A DNA stretch of 64,000 nucleotides from an uncultured Odoribacter sp. (GTDB lineage: Bacteria > Bacteroidota > Bacteroidia > Bacteroidales > Marinifilaceae), in assembly GCA_910588375.1 (NCBI GenBank), contig CAJUQA010000001.1, positions 62,001-126,000 of the forward strand, read 5' to 3'. Below, in pieces: positions 7,519-13,732 of this stretch; the stretch's first letter is position 1; each line of letters opens with the position of its first letter. The translations under genes and the position numbers were made by a program. The notes under the pieces are model-generated. The model did not search any database. It was not told the DNA's origin and worked only from the letters and a program-made list of their open reading frames with translations.

Positions 7519-7950
7519 ATGACGAAGGAAGAAGTTGTTGGAGTTTTTAGAATGGAAGAAGAGGGGGATGAAGTTGGCTATGAACACAGAGTATTGACAG
7601 AGGAAGAATATGGAGACTTTTTGTCGGGGAATCCTTTGCCGGGGCTTGAAGCGACTTTTGTCATATCGGACAAAGCATTTAAAGGTGCAGAAGAACAGGT
7701 ATGGCACCAAAAGGAAGAACCTATACTTTATGTGGATAGAGTTGTAAAAAGTCCTGATGCTAGAGAAGTAGTTAATTTTGTCCTCCATGATTTTATGGTG
7801 ATAAATGCCGAGGAAAGGGGAGCTAAAACGCTAAGAATCAAGATTAAAAAAGATATTGATTTTGTTCAAAACTTGTTAGAATCAGGGGAAACGTATGGAT
7901 TTATTGGCAATACATATTTTTTGGAAGCTGATGCAGAGAATTTTCATTGA
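7519..7950 (+). CDS. Hypothetical acidic protein in the WYL-Nmad operon
   Basis: The ATG at 7519, 5 bp after the Nmad3 stop and preceded by a purine-rich AAAAGAA, is preferred over an in-frame ATG at 7471 inside Nmad3; the product has 143 residues. The N-terminal part is acidic (MTKEEVVGVFRMEEEGDE). The C-terminal part resembles the end of a GNAT acetyltransferase fold (a helix, then L-R-I-K-I-K, then GETYGFIGNTYFLEA), but the acetyl-CoA loop is not evident, so no enzyme function is claimed. Tight spacing suggests it works with the Nmad pair. Confidence 0.6.
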   Translation: MTKEEVVGVFRMEEEGDEVGYEHRVLTEEEYGDFLSGNPLPGLEATFVISDKAFKGAEEQVWHQKEEPILYVDRVVKSPDAREVVNFVLHDFMVINAEERGAKTLRIKIKKDIDFVQNLLESGETYGFIGNTYFLEADAENFH

Positions 7951-8036
7951 TTTATAATTTAGATTGTAGTAGTTGTAGTTTACAACCGTGTGGTACCATG
8001 CTAACCACTTAAATGCAGGCAGGTTGTTAAAGTGAG

Positions 8037-8075
8037 GGTGACTCAAAAGTCTGAGACGTTTAGGGTCATCTTTTT
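8037..8075 (+). terminator. Terminator-like hairpin after the WYL-Nmad operon
   Basis: GGTGACTC (8037-8044) pairs with GGGTCATC (8063-8070), with two G-T pairs, and is followed by TTTTT. It lies about 90 bp after the last gene of the operon. The long 18-nt loop makes it weaker than a textbook terminator, and the sequence could also be the end of an old insertion element. Confidence 0.4.
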
Positions 8076-8094
8076 GTTTGAACATTGATTTGTA

Positions 8095-8571
8095 ATGGAA
8101 AGGAACTTTAATCTGCTGATAATACTTGACCTTGACAATACATTAATTTACGGTTCATTCGCATCTTCTGAAATGGCTGAATTGCTATTTCAGTATAATA
8201 ATTACCTAAAGATATACGAGAGACCTTTTGCAAGAGAATTGGTTGAATTATGTGGTCAAATGGGAGATGTGATTGTTTATACAAGTGCGTTACGTGATTA
8301 TGCAAAAGGCATTTGTTCTGGATTGAATATGAAGCCGAAAGAATTGTTGAGCCGGAAACACTGCCGTATTCATAAAGGCAGATATCATAAGAATATTCGA
8401 GAAGAATGGCTGAAAGCTTACGATAGGATTATGATTATTGATGATTCTCCGGATATATGGGAAAATGTTGATAATGAAAAAGTAATGATGATTGTTCCTG
8501 ATGAATTCAAAGGACAATCAGGTGATATCGGGTTAAAAATGGTTATTGAGAGGTTGTTGCATTTACAATGA
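8095..8571 (+). CDS. FCP1-like HAD phosphatase
   Basis: A 158-residue HAD protein. Motif I is ILDLDNTLIYG (residues 9-19, D-x-D-x-T/N), motif II Thr/Ser is in VIVYTSALRDYA (about 59-70), the R-P-F near residue 43 is typical of the NLI-interacting-factor-like (FCP1/SCP, PF03031) group, and IMIIDDSPDIW (about 109-119) is the acidic motif IV. These enzymes are phosphatases with an aspartyl-phosphate intermediate. The substrate in bacteria is unknown. It stands alone after the Nmad operon. Confidence 0.7.
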   Translation: MERNFNLLIILDLDNTLIYGSFASSEMAELLFQYNNYLKIYERPFARELVELCGQMGDVIVYTSALRDYAKGICSGLNMKPKELLSRKHCRIHKGRYHKNIREEWLKAYDRIMIIDDSPDIWENVDNEKVMMIVPDEFKGQSGDIGLKMVIERLLHLQ

Positions 8572-8579
8572 ATTTATAG

Positions 8580-8637
8580 AAACGTATGATATGTTGGGGG
8601 AGTGTAAACTAAACTGTGTCAAGTTATAATTTTTTGG
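8580..8637. other. Possible insertion-sequence end at the truncated Bro gene
   Basis: Between the HAD gene and the truncated Bro-N copy lies GGGGGAGTGTAAACTAAACT, followed by GTGTCAAG. This looks like the terminal inverted repeat of IS256-type elements, but no transposase or second end is present. It is adjacent to the point where the first Bro-N copy loses its normal C-terminus. Confidence 0.3.
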
Positions 8638-9369
8638 CTATTTTGAAATACTGAAAGTTCCTTCTCCATGTTCATCAAAAGATTCTGGGTTTTGTACTTC
8701 TGATATTTCTTTTGTAGAAAGTTCGGTAAGCATATTTAACACCAATTCCTTATTAGTCATGTTATCGCGGAGATTTTCTTTCTTCAAACCTTTGAACTGT
8801 TTGTATTCCTTAGCCGTCTTTCCTGCCCACGTTTTATAGATAATGTCCGTTAGGGTAGCAAATTGTACACCTTCTTGTAGTCCGTGCCGTTTCCATTCAT
8901 CCGTTAGGTCCTTGCGGATTTCTATGCTTTTGAGCCGTTGATTAATCCAATTGTCGGAATATCCCAACCGTTTATAATCCGTCATAGTCTGCTCAATAGA
9001 TAATTCGGGGTCCTGCATTTGGTCTAAGCGTTCTTTGGCTACTTGCGCCATCCATAATTTAAAGGGCTCAGCTTTAGGAGAGGGGATGGATTGTATCAAC
9101 CGGAATAATTGCTTGGTATCAGCGACATCTGTCTTGTAATATTTCCCATCCGAGGAGGGCATTTTCAGTTGACTACAATTTGTAGTCAACTCACTTCCTT
9201 CTTTTTTTAAGCGAATTTTTAGCACATTCCAATATTTCCTTGGATTAGGACTATCGGTTAATACTGCTATTACATCCACAATAGAGAAATACCATTCTTC
9301 TTTATCACTATCCCATACAGTACGGACTTTCTTCTCCTCAAAGATTTTTATTGCGTTTTGTTTTGTCAT
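8638..9369 (-). CDS. Bro-N domain protein, copy 1 (C-terminally truncated)
   Basis: A 243-residue Bro-N (phage antirepressor-like) protein: residues 1-105 form the Bro-N domain (WYFSIVDVIAVLTDS, then N-P-R-x-Y-W, and QLKMPSSDGKYYKTDVADT), and residues about 115-230 a shared C-terminal helical region. It is nearly identical in DNA to the neighbour at 9672-10538 except for a block at residues about 38-70. Its last residues (GEGTFSISK) replace the 60-residue C-terminus of the longer copy, so it is probably truncated at the duplication breakpoint. The variable block contains a perfect inverted repeat at 9167-9191. DNA binding is inferred from the family; the target is unknown. Confidence 0.8.
   Translation of the reverse strand: MTKQNAIKIFEEKKVRTVWDSDKEEWYFSIVDVIAVLTDSPNPRKYWNVLKIRLKKEGSELTTNCSQLKMPSSDGKYYKTDVADTKQLFRLIQSIPSPKAEPFKLWMAQVAKERLDQMQDPELSIEQTMTDYKRLGYSDNWINQRLKSIEIRKDLTDEWKRHGLQEGVQFATLTDIIYKTWAGKTAKEYKQFKGLKKENLRDNMTNKELVLNMLTELSTKEISEVQNPESFDEHGEGTFSISK
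9167..9191. repeat. Perfect inverted repeat inside Bro-N copy 1
   Basis: AGTTGACTACA (9167-9177) is the exact reverse complement of TGTAGTCAACT (9181-9191), with 3 nt between. It lies in coding sequence (residues around E-L-T-T-N-C-S-Q-L). The paralogue has a different perfect palindrome at the same place (10335-10361). Confidence 0.9.
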
Positions 9370-9391
9370 GTCACACGACTTTTGATTGTTA

Positions 9392-9399
9392 CAAATATA
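9392..9399 (-). promoter_or_regulatory. -7 element of Bro-N copy 1
   Basis: The minus strand reads TATATTTG (TAnnTTTG) 22 bp upstream of the start at 9369. The matching site of copy 2 reads TATATTTA, so the two promoters may differ in strength. Confidence 0.4.
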
Positions 9400-9490
9400 C
9401 CTGTTAGGAATGAGTTATCCTAAATTTTACTCCTCGTTTGGCTTTCTTATAACTATTGAAACTATACCTCTGAATGAGTTATCCCTATTG

Positions 9491-9640
9491 CTATTTTGAA
9501 TCCCTCTCCTTCTCATAAGCATCGGGGGATTCTGTAAACTTCCATGTAAGGTAATCTTCAATTTTTTTAGTAAGTTCTTGTATTAAATCGGATTCAATGA
9601 TATAATCTTGGTTATGATTGGAAAAACGGCAGGAAGTCAT
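9491..9640 (-). CDS. Small ORF between the two Bro-N copies
   Basis: A 49-codon ORF (MTSCRFSNHNQDYIIESDLI, then a helical Lys/Glu-rich part ending E-S-P-D-A-Y-E-K-E-R-D-S-K). It starts 31 bp after the stop of the longer Bro-N gene on the same strand. The last 13 codons of a related ORF (K-F-T-E-S-P-D-A-Y-D-K-D) survive upstream of Bro-N copy 2 at about 10612-10652, showing that the duplicated unit included its 3' end and that it existed before the duplication. Function unknown. Confidence 0.45.
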   Translation of the reverse strand: MTSCRFSNHNQDYIIESDLIQELTKKIEDYLTWKFTESPDAYEKERDSK

Positions 9641-9671
9641 ACCGGCTCCCTCTATATGATTTTTGATATTG

Positions 9672-10538
9672 TTATTTTGCCTCTTCGCTATCTAAATCCA
9701 CATCTTCCACGTCACCGCTTTGTAATCCCAATATGTCTTTTGCATTTAGAGGGGTAACAACAGATTTCCCGGTTTTCTTTTCTAATTCTAATCTTGCGTT
9801 GAGGGCTATTGTTCCTCCTTGTTTGGCGACCTCTATATGTTCATCAAAAGATTCCGGGTTTTGTACCTCTGATATTTCTTTTGTAGACAGTTCGGCAAGC
9901 ATATTTAACACCAATTCCTTATTAGTCATGTTATCGCGGAGATTTTCTTTCTTCAAACCTTTGAACTGTTTGTATTCCTTAGCCGTCTTTCCTGCCCACG
10001 TTTTATAGATAATGTCCGTTAGGGTAGCAAATTGTACACCTTCTTGTAGTCCGTGCCGTTTCCATTCATCCGTTAGGTCCTTGCGGATTTCTATGCTTTT
10101 GAGCCGTTGATTAATCCAATTGTCGGAATATCCCAACCGTTTATAATCCGTCATAGTCTGCTCAATAGATAATTCGGGGTCCTGCATTTGGTCTAAGCGT
10201 TCTTTGGCTACTTGCGCCATCCATAATTTAAAGGGCTCAGCTTTAGGAGAGGGGATGGATTGTATCAACCGGAATAATTGCTCGGTATCAGCGACATCTG
10301 TTTTGTAATATTTTCCATCCGAGGAGGGCATTTTCAGTTGTACGATTTTAGCGTACAACTGACTTCCTTCCTTTATTAACTTACGTTTCAGGTCACTCCA
10401 ATATCGGCGTGGGTTATCACTATTTGTTAATACTGCTATTACATCCACAATAGAGAAATACCATTCTTCTTTATCGCTGTCCCATACAGTACGGACTTTC
10501 TTCTCCTCAAAGACTTTTATTGCATTCTGTTTTGTCAT
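9672..10538 (-). CDS. Bro-N domain protein, copy 2 (full length)
   Basis: A 288-residue Bro-N protein with the same domain order as the neighbour at 8638-9369: Bro-N at residues 1-105, a shared helical region to about 228, then a C-terminus of about 60 residues (G-G-T-I-A-L-N-A-R-L-E-L-E near 240, acidic end) that the neighbour lacks. The block at residues 38-70 differs strongly (EGSQLYAKIVQLK against EGSELTTNCSQLK), whereas the flanks are almost unchanged. Bro-N proteins occur in phage antirepressors and DinD-like damage-inducible proteins. No phage genes adjoin it. Confidence 0.82.
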   Translation of the reverse strand: MTKQNAIKVFEEKKVRTVWDSDKEEWYFSIVDVIAVLTNSDNPRRYWSDLKRKLIKEGSQLYAKIVQLKMPSSDGKYYKTDVADTEQLFRLIQSIPSPKAEPFKLWMAQVAKERLDQMQDPELSIEQTMTDYKRLGYSDNWINQRLKSIEIRKDLTDEWKRHGLQEGVQFATLTDIIYKTWAGKTAKEYKQFKGLKKENLRDNMTNKELVLNMLAELSTKEISEVQNPESFDEHIEVAKQGGTIALNARLELEKKTGKSVVTPLNAKDILGLQSGDVEDVDLDSEEAK

Positions 10539-10655
10539 AGCACACGTCTTTTGATTGTTATAAATATACCTGTTAGGAATGAGTTATCCCTACTGCTATT
10601 TTGAATCCCTAATCCTTGTCATAAGCATCAGGGGATTCTGTAAACTTCCGTGATC
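9838..10655. repeat. Segmental duplication, unit 2
   Basis: Counterpart of 8669-9550. It contains the body of Bro-N copy 2, its upstream region with the altered -7 box, and the last 13 codons of a relic of the small ORF (about 10612-10652). Confidence 0.85.
10335..10361. repeat. Perfect inverted repeat inside Bro-N copy 2
   Basis: CAGTTGTACG (10335-10344) is the exact reverse complement of CGTACAACTG (10352-10361), with 7 nt between. It shares only the outer AGTTG/CAACT with the palindrome of copy 1; the inner arm bases differ on both sides in a compensating way. Confidence 0.9.
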
Positions 10656-10680
10656 CTATTACAAATATAATAAATAAAAA

Positions 10681-10860
10681 TCATTTATCCGGAGCTTCAG
10701 ATAGATTTGTATGTGGGAAATCATCCGTGTAGTCTGGCTCACTTTCGTAATAAAGGGAATAAGACAAATAGAGAATAACGATAAGAAAGAGGATATTCAA
10801 AAGTAAAAGAAAAAAAGGAACAGGTTCCTTTAATACGGATAAATGGTCGCGTTTCTTCAT
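10681..10860 (-). CDS. Small single-TM membrane protein (leader B)
   Basis: The ATG at 10860 gives a 59-residue protein: basic start (MKKRDHLSVLKEP), one hydrophobic segment at about residues 14-37, and an acidic tail (YESEPDYTDDFPH). Longer in-frame starts extend into the structured leader and are less likely. The layout matches the 77-residue protein at 375-608, and both follow the same leader fold. Function unknown. It closes the accessory island in the opposite orientation to the first copy. Confidence 0.5.
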   Translation of the reverse strand: MKKRDHLSVLKEPVPFFLLLLNILFLIVILYLSYSLYYESEPDYTDDFPHTNLSEAPDK

Positions 10861-10921
10861 GTCTATGATATCTGTGAATAGAATTCCAATCCCTGAATGC
10901 CGGAACATCCGACGGGAAAAA

Positions 10922-11077
10922 GACGGACACAAAAAGAACGTGACCGTCGTAATCTTTAAACAGATGGCGTCCGCGTAGAGCCAGAAGTACAAAGATAATT
11001 GGACGGCCACGTTATAAATACGTAACCTATCCGTTTATTTCCCAGTACTTCATTCAAGTTTCGCGGACTTTTCTGTT
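10922..11077 (-). ncRNA. Structured leader RNA, copy B
   Basis: The minus-strand transcript folds like copy A. P1 is 11072-11077 with 10959-10964; P2 is 11062-11068 with 10969-10975 (GTCCGCG/CGCGGAC); P3 is 11045-11051 with 10984-10990 (GAAGTAC/GTACTTC); a weaker P4 follows; P5 is 11020-11027 with 11005-11012 (8 bp, two G-U); and P6 is 10940-10948 with 10922-10930, followed by a T5 run like an intrinsic terminator. Helix sequences differ from copy A but pairing is kept. A further 6-bp hairpin with a T5 run lies upstream (11117-11132). Confidence 0.6.
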
Positions 11078-11116
11078 AAGGATAATAAACTATACGTTTG
11101 ATTCTTAAATCAAAAA

Positions 11117-11132
11117 GTGTAACGCCTTACAC
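11117..11132 (-). promoter_or_regulatory. Hairpin at the start of leader B
   Basis: The minus strand reads GTGTAAGGCGTTACAC, a 6-bp inverted repeat with a 4-nt loop, followed by TTTTTGATTT. It lies between the -7 box at 11144 and helix P1 and could be an early attenuator or a protein-binding palindrome. Copy A has a weaker hairpin with a T-run at the same place (about 149-167). Confidence 0.4.
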
Positions 11133-11143
11133 CTGCTGTCCTG

Positions 11144-11151
11144 CAAAAATA
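11144..11151 (-). promoter_or_regulatory. -7 element of leader B
   Basis: The minus strand reads TATTTTTG (TAnnTTTG), about 65 nt upstream of helix P1, the same spacing as in copy A. No clear -33 TTTG is seen. Confidence 0.45.
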
Positions 11152-11280
11152 GAAATTTTAATCTTTTTATAACAGGGCTGGAATAAAAATATTGCTTACT
11201 CTTGGTGAAAGGAAGTACTGAAAAATGTCCGGAGAAAAGAAAAAGTGAAAAATGAGATAACACCGTTTGTGGGAAAAGGT

Positions 11281-11288
11281 TATTTTTG
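11281..11288 (+). promoter_or_regulatory. -7 element of the antiporter gene
   Basis: TATTTTTG fits TAnnTTTG, 80 bp upstream of the start at 11369. The 80-nt leader shows no obvious fold. Confidence 0.4.
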
Positions 11289-11368
11289 CGAAATAAATTT
11301 CATTAGGAAAATAAACGACTAAATGTAATAGGCTATCAGCCTGTTTTTAAGCGTTATAATACATACGT

Positions 11369-13621
11369 ATGTCACATCTTCCGACATTGATTTCGGACTT
11401 GGCTTTAATTTTGATAGCTGCGGGGGTAATCACTTTGTTATTTAAAAAATTAAAGCAGCCGTTGGTATTGGGGTACATCGTGGCCGGTTTCATTGCCGGC
11501 CCGCACATCACCTTGACCCCGACAGTCATGGATACGGCCAATATTCAGACTTGGGCGGACATCGGGGTTGTCTTCCTGTTATTTGCTTTGGGACTGGATT
11601 TCAGTTTCAAAAAACTGATGAAAGTCGGCGGACCTGCCGTTATTGCTGCGATAACGATTATTGTGGGTATGGTCATATTGGGCACGTTGGCCGGTTCCGC
11701 CATGGGATGGAAACGGATGGATTGTATTTTCTTGGGAGGTATGCTTGCCATGTCTTCCACCTCCATCATATACAAGGCATTGGACGATTTGGGATTGAGA
11801 ACCCAGCGGTTTTCCGGTCTGGTATTGGGGATACTGGTTATTGAGGATTTAGTGGCTATCGTATTGATGGTATTGCTTTCCACCATGGCTGTAAAGAACA
11901 ACTTCGAAGGCACCGAGATGGTATACAGTATTGCCAAATTGGCCTTTTTCCTCATGTTGTGGTTTATCGTTGGGATATATGTAATTCCCACCTTCTTTAA
12001 ACGTACCAAGCTGTTGATGAACGACGAGACTATGCTGATTGTGGCCTTGGGATTGTGTCTGTTGATGGTCATACTGGCCACACATGTCGGATTCTCTTCT
12101 GCATTGGGAGCCTTTGTCATGGGGTCCATACTGGCGGAAACCATAGAGGCGGAGAAAATAATTCACGTGGTAAAACCGGTAAAAGACCTGTTTGCCGCTA
12201 TCTTTTTCGTGTCGGTCGGGATGATGGTAGATCCCGTGATGATAGGGGAATACATCGGTCCCATATTGCTGATTACCCTAACCATTCTGGTGGGACAGAC
12301 TTTTCTGGGCACCTTCGGAGTTGTTTTGGCCGGTCAGCCGCTGAAAGTAGCCATGCAATGCGGATTCTGTTTGCCTCAAATCGGTGAATTCGCGTTCATT
12401 ATTGCCTCCTTGGGGCTTTCATTGCATGTGACGGAAGGCTATCTGTATCCGATAGTGGTGGCCGTTTCGGTCATTACCACCTTCCTTACCCCTTACATGA
12501 TACGCCTGGCGGAACCCGCCTATCCCTATGTGGAAAAACATTTGCCTCCCGTGTGGAAAAGAATGTTGCAACGCAATGCTTCGGGCGTACAGTTGGTGAA
12601 CCACGAAAGCAACTGGAGAAAACTCCTGTTCGCATTAGTGCGTATCGTAGTCATATATTCGGTCATTATTATTGCTGAATTGATATTGGCATTCAGTTTG
12701 TTAGTTCCATTCTTGCGTCAGTATATTCCCGGAATATGGGGTGCTGTTGTCTGTGCTGTGATTATCATTTTGGCGATTTCCCCCTTTCTTCGGGCTATTG
12801 TGGCCAAGAAAAACCATTCCGAAGAATTTCAGTCGCTCTGGAATGACGGAAGGTTCAACCGGGGCTATCTTATTTCCCTGATTGTCTTCCGTTTTGTCCT
12901 GGCTGTTTTATTTGTCATGTTTGTCATTTCGACCTTGGTAAAAATATCGGTAGGTTTATTGATAGGCATAGCGGTTATGGTGGTGGGCGGTATGATTTAT
13001 TCCCGTTATCTGAAAAAGCAGTCCATACTGATAGAACGGCGTTTCCTCAGGAATTTTAATATCCGTGACATCCATGCGGGCGGACCGCGGAAAACGATAC
13101 CCCGTTTTGCAAGCAATCTTTTGGCGCGCGACCTCCACATGGCGGATTTCGAAATACCCGTCGAATCCTTGTGGGTGGGGAAAACATTGGCCGAACTGGC
13201 TTTAAAGACACAATTCGATGTGCATGTCGTTGCCATATTCAGGGGAAATCTGTGTCTGAACATTCCGGGCGGGCAAGAGCGTTTATATCCGTATGACCGG
13301 ATACAGGTTATCGGTAGTGACGAACAATTACTGGCCTTTGCGAACTATCTGAAACAGCAGATAACCTCCGTCGAAGATTCCGATCTCAGTCAGAGTGAAG
13401 TCAGCCTCCGGCAGTTTATGATTGACGAAAACTCGGCATTCAGGGGAAGAACCATCGGGGAATCAGGCATCAGGGAATCCTATAAATGTCTCATTGTCGG
13501 CTTGGAACGGGGTGAGCGTTCTTTGCGCAACCCCTCTGCCGACACTGTATTTGAAGCGGGGGATTTGGTGTGGATAGTCGGGGAGGAATCCCATATCTAC
13601 GAATTGCTAAAAAACGAATAA
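11369..13621 (+). CDS. CPA2-family cation:proton antiporter (KefB-type)
   Basis: A 750-residue inner-membrane protein. Residues about 5-385 contain 10-12 hydrophobic helices of the Na+/H+ exchanger (CPA2) fold, with the conserved G-F-x-x-G-P-H near residue 40 and G-x-x-V-I-E-D-L near 155. A second group of four helices at about 420-540 follows. The C-terminus has two tandem RCK_C/TrkA_C-like modules (about 595-665 and 675-748), the kind that bind a regulator such as a nucleotide. It would exchange K+ or Na+ for protons; the ion is not predictable from the sequence. A monocistronic gene is likely. Confidence 0.85.
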   Translation: MSHLPTLISDLALILIAAGVITLLFKKLKQPLVLGYIVAGFIAGPHITLTPTVMDTANIQTWADIGVVFLLFALGLDFSFKKLMKVGGPAVIAAITIIVGMVILGTLAGSAMGWKRMDCIFLGGMLAMSSTSIIYKALDDLGLRTQRFSGLVLGILVIEDLVAIVLMVLLSTMAVKNNFEGTEMVYSIAKLAFFLMLWFIVGIYVIPTFFKRTKLLMNDETMLIVALGLCLLMVILATHVGFSSALGAFVMGSILAETIEAEKIIHVVKPVKDLFAAIFFVSVGMMVDPVMIGEYIGPILLITLTILVGQTFLGTFGVVLAGQPLKVAMQCGFCLPQIGEFAFIIASLGLSLHVTEGYLYPIVVAVSVITTFLTPYMIRLAEPAYPYVEKHLPPVWKRMLQRNASGVQLVNHESNWRKLLFALVRIVVIYSVIIIAELILAFSLLVPFLRQYIPGIWGAVVCAVIIILAISPFLRAIVAKKNHSEEFQSLWNDGRFNRGYLISLIVFRFVLAVLFVMFVISTLVKISVGLLIGIAVMVVGGMIYSRYLKKQSILIERRFLRNFNIRDIHAGGPRKTIPRFASNLLARDLHMADFEIPVESLWVGKTLAELALKTQFDVHVVAIFRGNLCLNIPGGQERLYPYDRIQVIGSDEQLLAFANYLKQQITSVEDSDLSQSEVSLRQFMIDENSAFRGRTIGESGIRESYKCLIVGLERGERSLRNPSADTVFEAGDLVWIVGEESHIYELLKNE

Positions 13622-13681
13622 CTTTTTTATCGGCCTTTTCGGCCTGTTAGTCGAGAAAAAATCTATATAGGTCTATTTAAA

Positions 13682-13712
13682 TTGTAAGCCTGGAGGGCTG
13701 TTTTTATTTTTG
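13682..13712 (+). promoter_or_regulatory. Promoter of the efflux/two-component operon
   Basis: TTG (13682-13684), a 20-bp spacer and TATTTTTG (13705-13712) match the Bacteroidetes consensus, 20 bp before the TolC-family start codon. Confidence 0.6.
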
Positions 13713-13732
13713 CTTCCGTAAAATAAAAACAG

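Larger units (their letters stand above)
8669..9550. repeat. Segmental duplication, unit 1
   Basis: This segment (Bro-N gene body, its upstream region and the 3' end of a 49-codon ORF) is repeated at about 9838-10655 with very high identity, apart from the variable block at about 9168-9262 and about 60 extra bp in the upstream region near 9418-9475. Both copies lie in the same orientation. Confidence 0.85.

Noticed and set aside
10681..11010. 109-codon version of the small membrane protein
   Set aside because: The extra N-terminus is translated from the conserved leader helices; the ATG at 10860 gives a protein like the first copy.
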